From RGIG3009 sp045596745 (lineage in GTDB: Bacteria > Bacillota > Clostridia > Oscillospirales > Acutalibacteraceae), in NCBI GenBank assembly GCA_045596745.1, contig JAZODA010000019.1:1-18039 (forward strand): a stretch of 18,039 nt of DNA, given 5' to 3'. The notes under the pieces were generated by a model, which made no database searches, had not been told where the DNA came from, and saw only the letters and a list, made by a program, of their open reading frames with translations. Made by a program: the position numbers and the translations under genes. Position 1 is the first letter of the stretch. The number at the start of each line of letters is the position of its first letter. Shown one piece after another: positions 7,801 through 14,544 of the stretch.

Positions 7801-8693
7801 TCGAACACGTTCTCGTAGCAATTGGAAATGTCTACGCAGAAGAATTCTGCCATTTCACAAGCGGTTTTGCGCTCGGCAGGATAATTCTCAAACACATATG
7901 CCAGCGCTTCCTCGAAATCCGGCTGAAGTTGCAGCGCTTCTACCAACAATTCTTCGCGTTTCTCCGGAATGCGTTTCGCGTTTTCGAACAGTGCCTCAGC
8001 ACGATCCTCATCAAACTGGCTGTTCGAGAAATACAGTTCGTCTTTGAAATACTCATTGATCATGTTCATGTATTCAAAATATGTATTTCGCACGGACTGG
8101 CAAATACCATTAGACAAGCACTCGTATGTTTCTTCGTTGTAATACAGGCGCTCCTTGCTGTTGGCAGCCGCCATAGACGACCCTGCGTTACCAATCGCAT
8201 TAAACAGGCTGTGACCCAAACCACTCGCCATATTCAGCGCACCGGCAGCAGCCGCGCCCTTAATCGCGCCGCCCAATCCAAAGCCGCCACCCTGCCATTG
8301 ACCGCGGGAGGCTTTACGTTCCTCGCGATAGGCCTTTTCCAACGCCAGTTCTTCTTCGATGGCATTATACTCTCCTGCTATTTCGTCAAAAGCGTCGTCT
8401 ATCGCTGACACATCCAGACAACGGTCGCAGAATTTGTCAGAAGAAATATCATAAATACCCAGAGTGGGCAGTCGATTGTGCAATACACTCAGCACACGCT
8501 TGTGCAGAATCGCTTCTGCGAAATCCGCATAGTCCTGCAGCACAGCGCGGATATTTCCTTTGGATTCATAATACTCGTAAAAATCCCTGTCGGCCTTAAG
8601 CAACCAATCGAACCACTCCAACTGTGCCATAAAGTAGTGGTCAGAAGCCTCGCTGAAAGTAATTGTCTTTTTGAACAGGGTGAATTTGCTCAT
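4815..8693 (-). CDS. Large protein of unknown family: Gly-rich segment, PH-like domain, five 72-residue repeats
   Basis: A 1292-residue protein I do not recognise. Residues 1-130 are helical and acidic. Residues about 134-178 are Gly/Ala-rich (GGGFGLGGAIKGAAAAGALN, then GHSLFNAIGNAGSS), a possible membrane-associating segment. Residues about 235-500 are helical, TPR-like in places. Residues about 512-612 resemble a bacterial PH-like domain (LTPGEYILAMYVAS, RRGFILTDKALTNKG, then DATRITAKKDVANCL). From about 685 on it is all helical, with five tandem 72-residue repeats at 865-1224 and a basic end (KKLFSFFKSKM). There is no signal peptide or clear transmembrane helix, so it is probably cytoplasmic, perhaps membrane-peripheral. 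The ATG at 8691-8693 follows AAAGGAG 8 nt upstream; an in-frame Met 17 codons earlier lacks a site. It is visibly more AT-rich than the operon before it. A scaffold or envelope-associated role is a guess. Confidence 0.85.
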   Translation of the reverse strand: MSKFTLFKKTITFSEASDHYFMAQLEWFDWLLKADRDFYEYYESKGNIRAVLQDYADFAEAILHKRVLSVLHNRLPTLGIYDISSDKFCDRCLDVSAIDDAFDEIAGEYNAIEEELALEKAYREERKASRGQWQGGGFGLGGAIKGAAAAGALNMASGLGHSLFNAIGNAGSSMAAANSKERLYYNEETYECLSNGICQSVRNTYFEYMNMINEYFKDELYFSNSQFDEDRAEALFENAKRIPEKREELLVEALQLQPDFEEALAYVFENYPAERKTACEMAEFFCVDISNCYENVFEKQFKEAKKSGEEGLLAARAAILADMNTYGIKSSDTLTELDKHYMNQVYAHGYQKAVFGNRSEALELLRNFGTTDNLKKDFVKVNGIWEMCRECGVVFEDETKRELIKNNYTALLKQKASEAKLTAFLDEVLIALEYKDANGFRSDETKEDVFFLLCDREKYELVANKAAWEKKEELLAQSVRRLETLTTSLSAIEKEYLFLGKRQANDKANKQEIATLTPGEYILAMYVASSNDDPKYRRGFILTDKALTNKGDSETCVPISSAPQFRGGGFLSDSISVTYTKGGIELTTKMDATRITAKKDVANCLQQVTNELYGKQDELKLIDIEHEEDTKQQMALCFEENPFLVSYFGMAEKAASAAAEGADAADGCKLREIETLMNSVDSTDENSIVATWSELLNGKFTPEMIAAHRETLCAYLCKIAGLADCLQVLERVEVARQKLLSLGEKEMMQTLKDVMDSRHDTAAELGEITRQKQVTADIMKSCNCTNVMSVLTAWDAFVNSGCEERYYAEYVKTLNKALSDLLYAANTIESVTALRDRLVNSNGERYQKLIQYAEEKINQMDQAARTYRGVVFDSQEDIIAAQEEEKRLDIIMRMVVQEDAASVESAISQISQSPSKIKEVYLETLNGYLTAIGEQMKTYRGVVYATVEEAEEAKRCYVETRDILERVDMATEQSVADAYERISAMNHPITQEALTMLKTRLDAIDLQKRTVEGLVFDTLEQADVAREELNLIRSRLAELNENDEAGMLSIRDAIAACTTDVKTQYLALVNAKLEAYDIRVRTVAGVLYATREEARLVESELQRAAEIMATVSADDEASILNAQQAVLELTTFVKDVKYQELNKMWTAYDLAARTFLQIEFATRKQAQTAREEYTEFMNLYSTLDLSQRDSVLQLRHFVEDRIPAELTQKAMAIVQDLNNVLDIIDYILQQDSVIDMVNQKKESADLYKHIEGIIPRMAKYRIDTTRMQQLKEKHYASLNAVKKLFSFFKSKM
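5022..6101 (-). repeat. Coding tandem repeat: five units of exactly 72 codons
   Basis: Within the 1292-residue protein, units begin at residues 865 (RTYRGVVFDS), 937 (KTYRGVVYAT), 1009 (RTVEGLVFDT), 1081 (RTVAGVLYAT) and 1153 (RTFLQIEFAT). Every start-to-start distance is 72 residues. Consensus: [RK]T-x-x-G-V-x-[FY]-[DA]-[TS], an acidic Ala-rich helix (EEAxxAxxE), then further helices. The units are diverged in sequence, so the duplication is old. The second half of a sixth unit (about residues 816-864) precedes the first full one. Confidence 0.9.
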
Positions 8694-8758
8694 ACTGATT
8701 CTCCTTTTGTGTTCCAACGGCTGATAAACATCAACTACAACCAAATCAAACAGACAAC

Positions 8759-8780
8759 CCTACCCTCGATTAAGGGAAGG
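8759..8780 (-). terminator. Possible weak terminator after the U32 gene
   Basis: Minus strand CCTTCCCT-TAATCG-AGGGTAGG, an 8-bp stem with one mismatch, followed by T-rich but interrupted sequence. It lies in the 99-nt gap between the U32 stop and the large gene's ATG. A possible promoter for the large gene (TTGATT, 17 nt, TATCAG) lies just beyond but is weak, so the large gene may be partly fed by readthrough from the operon. Confidence 0.35.
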
Positions 8781-8792
8781 CTTTGTGCTGCA

Positions 8793-10022
8793 TCAATCGT
8801 CGGCTTTGCGGCGGAGGTAGCAGCCGATCGGCAGGGGGTTCGGATACGGAATCCGCAGTGCCATGGTGGGATGCGGTGCGCTGTCGATGGGCTCGCCTTC
8901 GCCGTTATACAGCGCGGTGACGGTCAGCGGCAACGGCTGCTCGCCCGGGAGCAGCACCTCCAACGTATCGCCCTTGAAGAAGCGGTTACGCTGGCTGAGC
9001 AGCAGATGTCCGTCCTCGTACCCGGTGACCACCGCGGTGGCCTGATGGGTGCGGATGTAAATGTTGGTGGCGGTGTTTTGCTCCGGCATACCGTAGTAAA
9101 ATCCCGTGCCGTAAGGGCGGTGGCTGACCTTGCCCGGTTCGTCACGCAGCCAATCGGGAAGCTGATACGCCTCGTCACAACCGCTCGCCAGATAGCCATC
9201 CACCGCCTGACGATACGCGTTGGTGATGCCTGCAACATAAAACGCCGCTTTGGCGCGACCCTCGATTTTGAACGAGCCGACACCGGCACGGCACAAATCG
9301 GGAATATGCTCCAGCATACACAAATCGTAGGCGTTGAGGATGTGGGCCTCCCCCTCTTCCTCAACAATGGTCAGCGGCTGGTTGGGACGGGTCGGTTCGA
9401 CCAGATAGTATCCCCAACGGCAGGACTGCGCGCAATCGCCGTGGTTGCCGTCGCGCCCTGTCAGGTAGGTAGACAGCAGGCAGCGACCCGAATACGCCAT
9501 ACACATCGCGCCGTGAACAAACGCTTCGAGCTCCAGCTCGGGCGAGGTTTTGGCGCGGATGTCGGCAATCTCTTCCAGCGACAGCTCACGCGCCAGCACC
9601 ACACGGGACGCGCCCTGGTCGTACAGTGCCTGTGCGGTGACATAGTTCACCACACCGAGCTGGGTGGAGACATGCAGCTCGCAATGCGGCGCATACCGCT
9701 TGGCAAGCGCCATCACGCCCGGGTCGGCGGCGATGACGGCATCCGCTCCGATGTCGTCCAGCAGCTCCAGATACGCAGGAAGCTCTGCCATTTCGTCGTT
9801 GCGGGGCAGGATGTTACACGTGACATACACGCGCCGTCCCACGCGGTGGCAGGCTTCCACCGCGTGGCGCAATTCTTCCTCGGTGAAGTTGGCGGGCGCA
9901 CGACGCATACCGAACCGCGTACCCGATAGGTACACCGCATCGGCACCATACAGCAAAGCCGCATCCAACCGCTCCCGATCCCCTGCAGGGGCAAGCACCT
10001 CGGGCTTTTTCGGATTAGTCAT
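8793..10022 (-). CDS. U32 family protein (TrhP-like, probable tRNA hydroxylation factor)
   Basis: A 409-residue cytoplasmic protein of the peptidase U32 family. It opens PKKPEVLAPAGDRERLDAAL and contains GADAVYLSG and the signature block EAFVHGAMCMAYSGRCLLS followed by GNHGDCAQSCRW. Characterised bacterial relatives (TrhP/YegQ) are not proteases but prephenate-dependent factors for 5-hydroxyuridine at tRNA position 34; some bind an Fe-S cluster through cysteines. C174, C181, C197/C201 and C235 are candidates here. The gene overlaps the end of mltG. I chose the ATG at 10020-10022 (8-nt overlap, ATGACTAA), but Mets at 10037 and 10031 are possible; none has a strong ribosome site, which fits translational coupling. 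It is last in the eight-gene operon. Family is secure, exact substrate inferred. Confidence 0.92.
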   Translation of the reverse strand: MTNPKKPEVLAPAGDRERLDAALLYGADAVYLSGTRFGMRRAPANFTEEELRHAVEACHRVGRRVYVTCNILPRNDEMAELPAYLELLDDIGADAVIAADPGVMALAKRYAPHCELHVSTQLGVVNYVTAQALYDQGASRVVLARELSLEEIADIRAKTSPELELEAFVHGAMCMAYSGRCLLSTYLTGRDGNHGDCAQSCRWGYYLVEPTRPNQPLTIVEEEGEAHILNAYDLCMLEHIPDLCRAGVGSFKIEGRAKAAFYVAGITNAYRQAVDGYLASGCDEAYQLPDWLRDEPGKVSHRPYGTGFYYGMPEQNTATNIYIRTHQATAVVTGYEDGHLLLSQRNRFFKGDTLEVLLPGEQPLPLTVTALYNGEGEPIDSAPHPTMALRIPYPNPLPIGCYLRRKADD

Positions 10023-11730
10023 GGATATCATACTCATTTACAAAGTCGTTGTGTCCATCCAGCGTGGCGTGGTAGCCGGTGATGAACTTCTCTTCGGTCT
10101 TACTGTAATAGGTGGCGAAATAGTACTTCTTTGCCTTGGCGGACTCGCCCTTATGGGTGTTGCCCTTGCTCTGGCAGGTGCAGGTCAGCTCGTTGTCGTT
10201 CGCAGGCCACAGCACCGCACGGATGGCATCCTGACCCGGGCAGTTGACCGCACCGACAGGCAAGCCGACACGGTTATAGGTATTGTAGGTTTCGTTCTTC
10301 GCGACGGCTTCCTTATCGCCGAACAGCTTTTCCAGATACGCACCCGTGGCGTCACTTTCCAAGCGCGGATACACCGCCGGATTGTTCAGACGGTTGAAGA
10401 ACACGCGCGCCACGCCTGCCATATCGTCGGGGTTGTTGGCTTCGCCCTGCACGATGGAGGCGAGAATTACCACCTGGTCGATGGTCAGTCCCTGCTCTTT
10501 CGCGGCGGCACGGAACTGAGTGGTCATACGGCTGTCAAAGTTGTCCAGCATCTTGCGAACCACCGTTTCGGCGGAGCAGCCTTTATAGAAATCGTAGGTG
10601 TCCGGGAACAGGTAGCCCTCCAGCTCGTGGACGCGCGCTTGGCGGTCCTCGGCAGGAACGTGACGCAGGTCGGCAATAAAGTCGTAGCTCTTGCTGTAGT
10701 CCTTATCCAGCGCCACCATAAAATCACTGGCGGAGCAAATGCCGCTTTCTTCCAATCGCTTGGCAATCTGCGGAACGGTGTAGCCTTCGGGAATGGTGAC
10801 ACGCGCCACTTCACGCGGAGCGGCGGTACGCAGGCGGCTGGAGAGCGTCTGGTAACCCATCTTGGGGCTGAGGCTATACTCGCCCGGCTGCCAGTTGCCC
10901 TCGCCGTCGACCAACGACGCATAAATGCGGAAAATCCACGCTTCGTCGATAAGCTCCGCTTCCTCCAGAATGTCCGCAAGCTGGCTGTTGGTGACATCTT
11001 TCGGCACGGTAATGTCGATGACAACGTCCTCTTTGCCGATAGCGGTGAAATCCAGGAAACCGACGATGATGGTATACGACAGGAAGATGGACAGCGCCAA
11101 AATCACCGTGCCGTACAGGGTGGCAAACAGGCAACCCCAACCTTCGAGCTTCTGCTTCGGCTTCGGCTTCGATTCGCCGTCGTCCGTGGGTTCTTCCGCG
11201 GCGGTATCCTCCGTCGAGGTCACGTCATAAGAGCGCGGCGCATATCCGCCACGAGACGGCGTTCCCGTCGCCGTATGCCGCGGTGCAGCCGCTTTCGGGG
11301 CGGGTGTCGCCGTCGGTGCGGCAGGTGCGGCAAAGTCGTCGGGCAGGTCGCCGTATTCGCTGTCGAGGTCGAGATGCAGCTCGAACTTCGGCACAGCGGG
11401 AGCAGCAGGCGTTTCGGGCGTTTCGGGAGCTTCGGGCGTTTCGGGTTCTTCCTCGATATGTACCGGCTCTTCCGCCTTGGGTTCGGGCTCGTAAACGCGC
11501 ACCTCTTCCTCCTCTTTCGGAGCGGCGAAATCGTCCGGCAAATCGCCGTATTCGCTGTCAAGATCGAGGTGCAGCACAAACTTTTTGGGCGCAGATGCCG
11601 CGTCGGCTTCGGGAGTCGGCTCGGCGGCTTCGACCGTTTCGGCAGGCTCCTCTTCGGGAGTCGGCTCGGCAGGAATGCCTTGCAGTTCGCTCAAAATATC
11701 GTCAATGTCGTAGCTCTTGTCTTCAGCCAT
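10015..11730 (-). CDS. mltG: Endolytic transglycosylase MltG (YceG-like) with long acidic cytoplasmic tail
   Basis: A 571-residue single-pass membrane protein predicted to cleave nascent glycan strands and so terminate peptidoglycan polymerisation. Residues 1-195 are a disordered, acidic, Pro/Glu-rich cytoplasmic region holding a 22-residue motif twice (50-71 and 115-136). One transmembrane helix follows (about 203-226), then a LysM-like region (VTIPEGYTVPQIAKRL) and the YceG catalytic domain. ILASIVQGEA (about 422-431) carries the invariant Glu, and NTYNRVGLPVGAVNCPG (about 483-499) matches the conserved NTY..GLPPGPI.NPG segment. The tail makes it longer than the 340-400 residues usual for the family. 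The ATG at 11728-11730 has AGGAGG at ideal spacing; a further 12 in-frame codons upstream are less likely. It overlaps the cyclo-ligase gene by 8 nt. Confidence 0.95.
   Translation of the reverse strand: MAEDKSYDIDDILSELQGIPAEPTPEEEPAETVEAAEPTPEADAASAPKKFVLHLDLDSEYGDLPDDFAAPKEEEEVRVYEPEPKAEEPVHIEEEPETPEAPETPETPAAPAVPKFELHLDLDSEYGDLPDDFAAPAAPTATPAPKAAAPRHTATGTPSRGGYAPRSYDVTSTEDTAAEEPTDDGESKPKPKQKLEGWGCLFATLYGTVILALSIFLSYTIIVGFLDFTAIGKEDVVIDITVPKDVTNSQLADILEEAELIDEAWIFRIYASLVDGEGNWQPGEYSLSPKMGYQTLSSRLRTAAPREVARVTIPEGYTVPQIAKRLEESGICSASDFMVALDKDYSKSYDFIADLRHVPAEDRQARVHELEGYLFPDTYDFYKGCSAETVVRKMLDNFDSRMTTQFRAAAKEQGLTIDQVVILASIVQGEANNPDDMAGVARVFFNRLNNPAVYPRLESDATGAYLEKLFGDKEAVAKNETYNTYNRVGLPVGAVNCPGQDAIRAVLWPANDNELTCTCQSKGNTHKGESAKAKKYYFATYYSKTEEKFITGYHATLDGHNDFVNEYDIHD
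11323..11583 (-). repeat. Duplicated 22-residue motif in the MltG cytoplasmic tail
   Basis: Copies at 11518-11583 and 11323-11388 encode the same peptide (core HLDLDSEYGDLPDDFAAP) with a single amino-acid difference (V52 versus E117). By my codon comparison 11 other codons differ synonymously. The 43 residues between the copies are Glu/Pro-rich and dissimilar. Confidence 0.9.
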
Positions 11731-12349
11731 TTCCCTGTCCTCCTTTTGTCTCGGGATTCGCCTCACGATTGGTGCGGCGGATGTAGTTTTCGGTCACCAG
11801 CAGCTCGGCAGGGCGGTCAAACCGTCCGTGCGGCAGGCTGCGGCGTACACACGCGCTGTAGCAGATGCCAATCAGGCTGCCGCCGAAGCGCGGTAAAAAG
11901 CGATCGTAATACCCTTTGCCGTACCCCAGCCGGAAACCGGTGTGATCGTAGCAGAACGCAGGGATGATACACAGTCCCTCCGACAGGTCGGTGACCAGTC
12001 GCTCCGCTGTGGGGTCGGGTTCATAAACGCCGAACGAACCGGGTTTGAGTTCCTCCAGCGAGGTGATGTAATAGAATTCCATTTCCCGTGTATCGGGAAC
12101 ACAGCGCGGCACCGCCACACGTTTACCGTCTTCCAGCGCGCGGCGAATAATCCGATGCGTGTCCACCTCGATATCGGTGGAGACATACACCAGAAGCTGC
12201 TTCGCCCGACGGTACTGCCACAGCTTGCGTACCCGCGAAGCGATGCGTTCATCGCTTTGCTGCCGCTGTTCGGGCGGCATATCGGTACGCACCGCGCGGT
12301 ACTTCTCACGCAGGCGCATTTTCAGTTGTCGGATATCCGTTACCGACAT
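11723..12349 (-). CDS. 5-formyltetrahydrofolate cyclo-ligase
   Basis: A 208-residue cytoplasmic enzyme that converts 5-formyl-THF to 5,10-methenyl-THF using ATP, returning folate to the one-carbon pool. The family's nucleotide-binding signature LGYGKGYYDRFL is at 141-152; the N-terminal Lys/Arg-rich helix (RQLKMRLREKYRAVR), LVYVSTDIEVDT and VAVPRCV are also typical. Length is normal. The ATG at 12347-12349 overlaps the end of the DJ-1 gene by 10 nt and the stop overlaps the mltG start by 8 nt, so translation is probably coupled. Its place in an operon with thyX and a thymidylate kinase makes sense because ThyX consumes 5,10-methylene-THF. The C-terminal 15 residues are polar and look disordered. 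Confidence 0.94.
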   Translation of the reverse strand: MSVTDIRQLKMRLREKYRAVRTDMPPEQRQQSDERIASRVRKLWQYRRAKQLLVYVSTDIEVDTHRIIRRALEDGKRVAVPRCVPDTREMEFYYITSLEELKPGSFGVYEPDPTAERLVTDLSEGLCIIPAFCYDHTGFRLGYGKGYYDRFLPRFGGSLIGICYSACVRRSLPHGRFDRPAELLVTENYIRRTNREANPETKGGQGNG

Positions 12350-12888
12350 TGCATTGCCTCTCCCAACCGAGCGGCGACCTCCGCAGACACCAGCCGCTCC
12401 ACAATCGCCAGCGCGAACGGAATGCTCACACCGGCACCTTTTGCCGTAATGCGATCTGCCGCCACTGCCACCGATTCCTCGGTCGGCACAGCGCCGTGCA
12501 AATCGTCTTCATATCCCGGATAGCAGGTTGCCACTCGTCCGCAAAGCAGGTCTTTTCTGCCCAGCACCGACGGTGCGGCGCAGATGGCGCACAGCAGCAC
12601 GCCATCCTCGGCGGCGCGGTCGAGACAGGCGTTTACCACCGCCGACTCACGCAGATTCTCCGTACCGGGCAGACCACCCGGCAGCACCACGGCCTGCAGA
12701 CCGTCTGCGGCGGTGGGCAACGGCTCGATATCCGACAAATCCGCTTTGACGGTGATGCCGTGCGAGCCCGTGGGGCGCACCGTGCCGACACCCACCGTGG
12801 CGACATCCAATCCGCTACGGCGCAGAACATCCACCGTGGCGAGTGCTTCAATCTCTTCAAAACCGTCTGCCAAAAATACCAGAACCAT
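12340..12888 (-). CDS. DJ-1/PfpI family protein
   Basis: A 182-residue cytoplasmic protein of the DJ-1 branch of the class I glutamine-amidotransferase-like superfamily. Seen in sequence: FLADGFEEIEAL with the buried Glu (E14), VVLPGGLPGTENL, the nucleophile-elbow motif CAICAAPSVLG with Cys 103, and ITAKGAGVSIPFALAIVE near the C-terminus. These parallel human DJ-1 segment by segment. Family members have been proposed as deglycases, glyoxalases or redox chaperones; which applies here cannot be told from sequence. The ATG at 12886-12888 has AGGAGG 8 nt upstream, 12 nt after the preceding gene's stop. Confidence 0.93.
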   Translation of the reverse strand: MVLVFLADGFEEIEALATVDVLRRSGLDVATVGVGTVRPTGSHGITVKADLSDIEPLPTAADGLQAVVLPGGLPGTENLRESAVVNACLDRAAEDGVLLCAICAAPSVLGRKDLLCGRVATCYPGYEDDLHGAVPTEESVAVAADRITAKGAGVSIPFALAIVERLVSAEVAARLGEAMQCR

Positions 12889-12900
12889 CCGTGTTTCCTC

Positions 12901-13677
12901 CTAATCCAGCGCCAGCCCCACATACGGCACGGTATCGTCCGTTTGCGGCGTCAGCGGTAAAAACATCATAAACGGCTGCGCCCCATCGAAGCGGCGGCAG
13001 TCGTAACGCGCACAGCCGACAGCAGCGGCCAGTGCCGCAGGCGATGCATCGCCCAGCAGCTCGCGAATATACAGGGTATCCCCTATCTTGTCGCACAACG
13101 CGACAGCGTTCGGCGTACCGAGTGCCAAACCGCAGGCGGCGGCATACGTCACAAAACGCGACTCCCACACAAGCGACCCCGACGGCAACCGTTCCGCGCG
13201 GCGGGCGGCATACGCTTCGGGTGACAGCAAGGTGACCGCTATATCGTCCGCTTCCGAGAGACCTGTCTCCGTGCGGTAACCGTCCCACGGACGGTAGCCG
13301 AAGCGCGCATAATAGTTTTCCAGCGACGGCTCGGCAGGTCGCAAAAACGAGCCGACACAGCCGCCGGTTCGGGCATACTCAATGGCGGCGGCAAGCAGTT
13401 CGGTAAACACGCCGCGCCCCCGCTTTTCGGGCAGGGTTGCCGCGGCATAGACATACTGCAACCGCTGACCCTTCCACTCGACAGGCAGCATAAACAGCAT
13501 CGACACCACCTGCCCCGCCTCTTCGGCAAGCAGACATTCCTGCGGCAGGTGCGCCATATTCAGAAAACGGTCACGGCAGTCATCGGTATCCTCGGGAAAC
13601 GAGGCGCTCCAGACAGCCACGACGGCCGCTTTGTCCGCTTCGGTGGCAAACCGTATCGTACGCACGGAGTGAATCAT
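12901..13677 (-). CDS. GNAT family N-acetyltransferase
   Basis: A 258-residue cytoplasmic protein with an N-terminal GNAT domain: IRFATEADKAAVVAVWSASF (about 8-27) starts the fold, and AAATLPEKRGRGVFTELLAA contains the acetyl-CoA pyrophosphate-binding motif RGRGVF. YYARFGYRPW (about 124-133) is the usual GNAT C-terminal beta-bulge segment. About 110 further residues make a second domain, as in two-domain Eis-like acetyltransferases, but its identity is uncertain. The substrate is unknown. Its ATG overlaps the stop of the DUF2156 gene (ATGA, 4 nt), so the two are probably translated together. Confidence 0.88.
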   Translation of the reverse strand: MIHSVRTIRFATEADKAAVVAVWSASFPEDTDDCRDRFLNMAHLPQECLLAEEAGQVVSMLFMLPVEWKGQRLQYVYAAATLPEKRGRGVFTELLAAAIEYARTGGCVGSFLRPAEPSLENYYARFGYRPWDGYRTETGLSEADDIAVTLLSPEAYAARRAERLPSGSLVWESRFVTYAAACGLALGTPNAVALCDKIGDTLYIRELLGDASPAALAAAVGCARYDCRRFDGAQPFMMFLPLTPQTDDTVPYVGLALD

Positions 13678-14534
13678 CCTATCGTTACCAGATATTTTTT
13701 GAGCAGCACCGTCGGGCGGTAGGATTCCTTGGCACGACGAAGCCCCGGAATACCCATATCGTTTTCGCGGTTGAGCAGCTCATAGGCGGTCAGCGTTTTG
13801 GCGAATTCGCGGTTGATGACCGCATACGCGCCGCTGTACGCCGAGAGTGCCTTTTCCACATGGACATCGAACACGCGCTCGTTGATGGGCGAACCCAGTG
13901 TAAACGCCACGGCCTGTCCCTCCACACGGACAAGTCCGCCCGAAAGCGAGAAGCGTTCGGGGTCGCGCAGGACACGGCGAATGGCACATTGCTCTTCGCC
14001 GAGGCTGCTTTCACAGCCGCCCTTTTCCTCGCACCAGGCGCGAGAGAGCGCCATCATATCCGCGGCATTGTCCGCCGAGAGCGGTTCATAGCTCCAATCG
14101 TACTGACGCGAAAATGCGGCGATGTGGTTTTTCTTGCTGTGGTAGGCTTTGCCCGGCAAGGTTGCCAAGTCCTCGGTGCGGTAGAGATAATCAAAATCAT
14201 CGGGCGATTCCTCGGCGTGTACCCGACCGGGGAACAGCGCTTTCAGGCGCAGCAGCACCGCTTCGTCCACACCGTGAAGCCGCAACGGTTTCTCGGCTGT
14301 GTCGCGCAGGCGGCACAGCACCTCTTCCCAACCGTTGCCGACAGGCGGCAGAAGCGATTGTTCACTGCCGAGCACCAGCACGTCACCGACACGGGCGATA
14401 CGCACGCCGTAATGCTCGCTCCACATATATGCCGTGGTGAACGAATATTCACAACCGTCGCGCTCGGACGCCGTCAGCAGCGGTGCCGCCCACAGGGCAT
14501 CCTCCGGGCGCAGGGGGCGAAATTCAAGCGACAT
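13674..14534 (-). CDS. DUF2156 protein (phosphatidylglycerol lysyltransferase C-terminal-like, GNAT fold)
   Basis: A 286-residue protein matching the stand-alone DUF2156 family, which shares its fold with the catalytic domain of MprF-type aminoacyl-lipid synthases and FemXAB proteins. Diagnostic parts: the start LEFRPLRPEDALWAAPLL, LATLPGKAYHSKKNHIAAF (about 141-160), AYAVINREFAKTL, and the ending ENDMGIPGLRRAKESYRP then VLLKKYLV. There are no transmembrane segments, so it lacks the flippase half of MprF. Biochemical function of stand-alone members is largely unestablished. The ATG at 14532-14534 follows AAGGAG six bases upstream; an in-frame Met 25 codons earlier would overlap the kinase gene and lacks a site. 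It begins 10 nt after the kinase stop and overlaps the GNAT gene by 4 nt. Confidence 0.87.
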   Translation of the reverse strand: MSLEFRPLRPEDALWAAPLLTASERDGCEYSFTTAYMWSEHYGVRIARVGDVLVLGSEQSLLPPVGNGWEEVLCRLRDTAEKPLRLHGVDEAVLLRLKALFPGRVHAEESPDDFDYLYRTEDLATLPGKAYHSKKNHIAAFSRQYDWSYEPLSADNAADMMALSRAWCEEKGGCESSLGEEQCAIRRVLRDPERFSLSGGLVRVEGQAVAFTLGSPINERVFDVHVEKALSAYSGAYAVINREFAKTLTAYELLNRENDMGIPGLRRAKESYRPTVLLKKYLVTIG

Positions 14535-14544
14535 AACAAGCTCC

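Noticed and set aside
8478..9929. Plus-strand open frame of 483 codons
   Set aside because: It is antisense to the U32 gene and the start of the large gene, and shows no domain signature.
9664..11967. Plus-strand open frame of 767 codons
   Set aside because: It runs antisense across the U32, mltG and cyclo-ligase genes, crossing their boundaries, with low-complexity Arg/Gly/Phe sequence.
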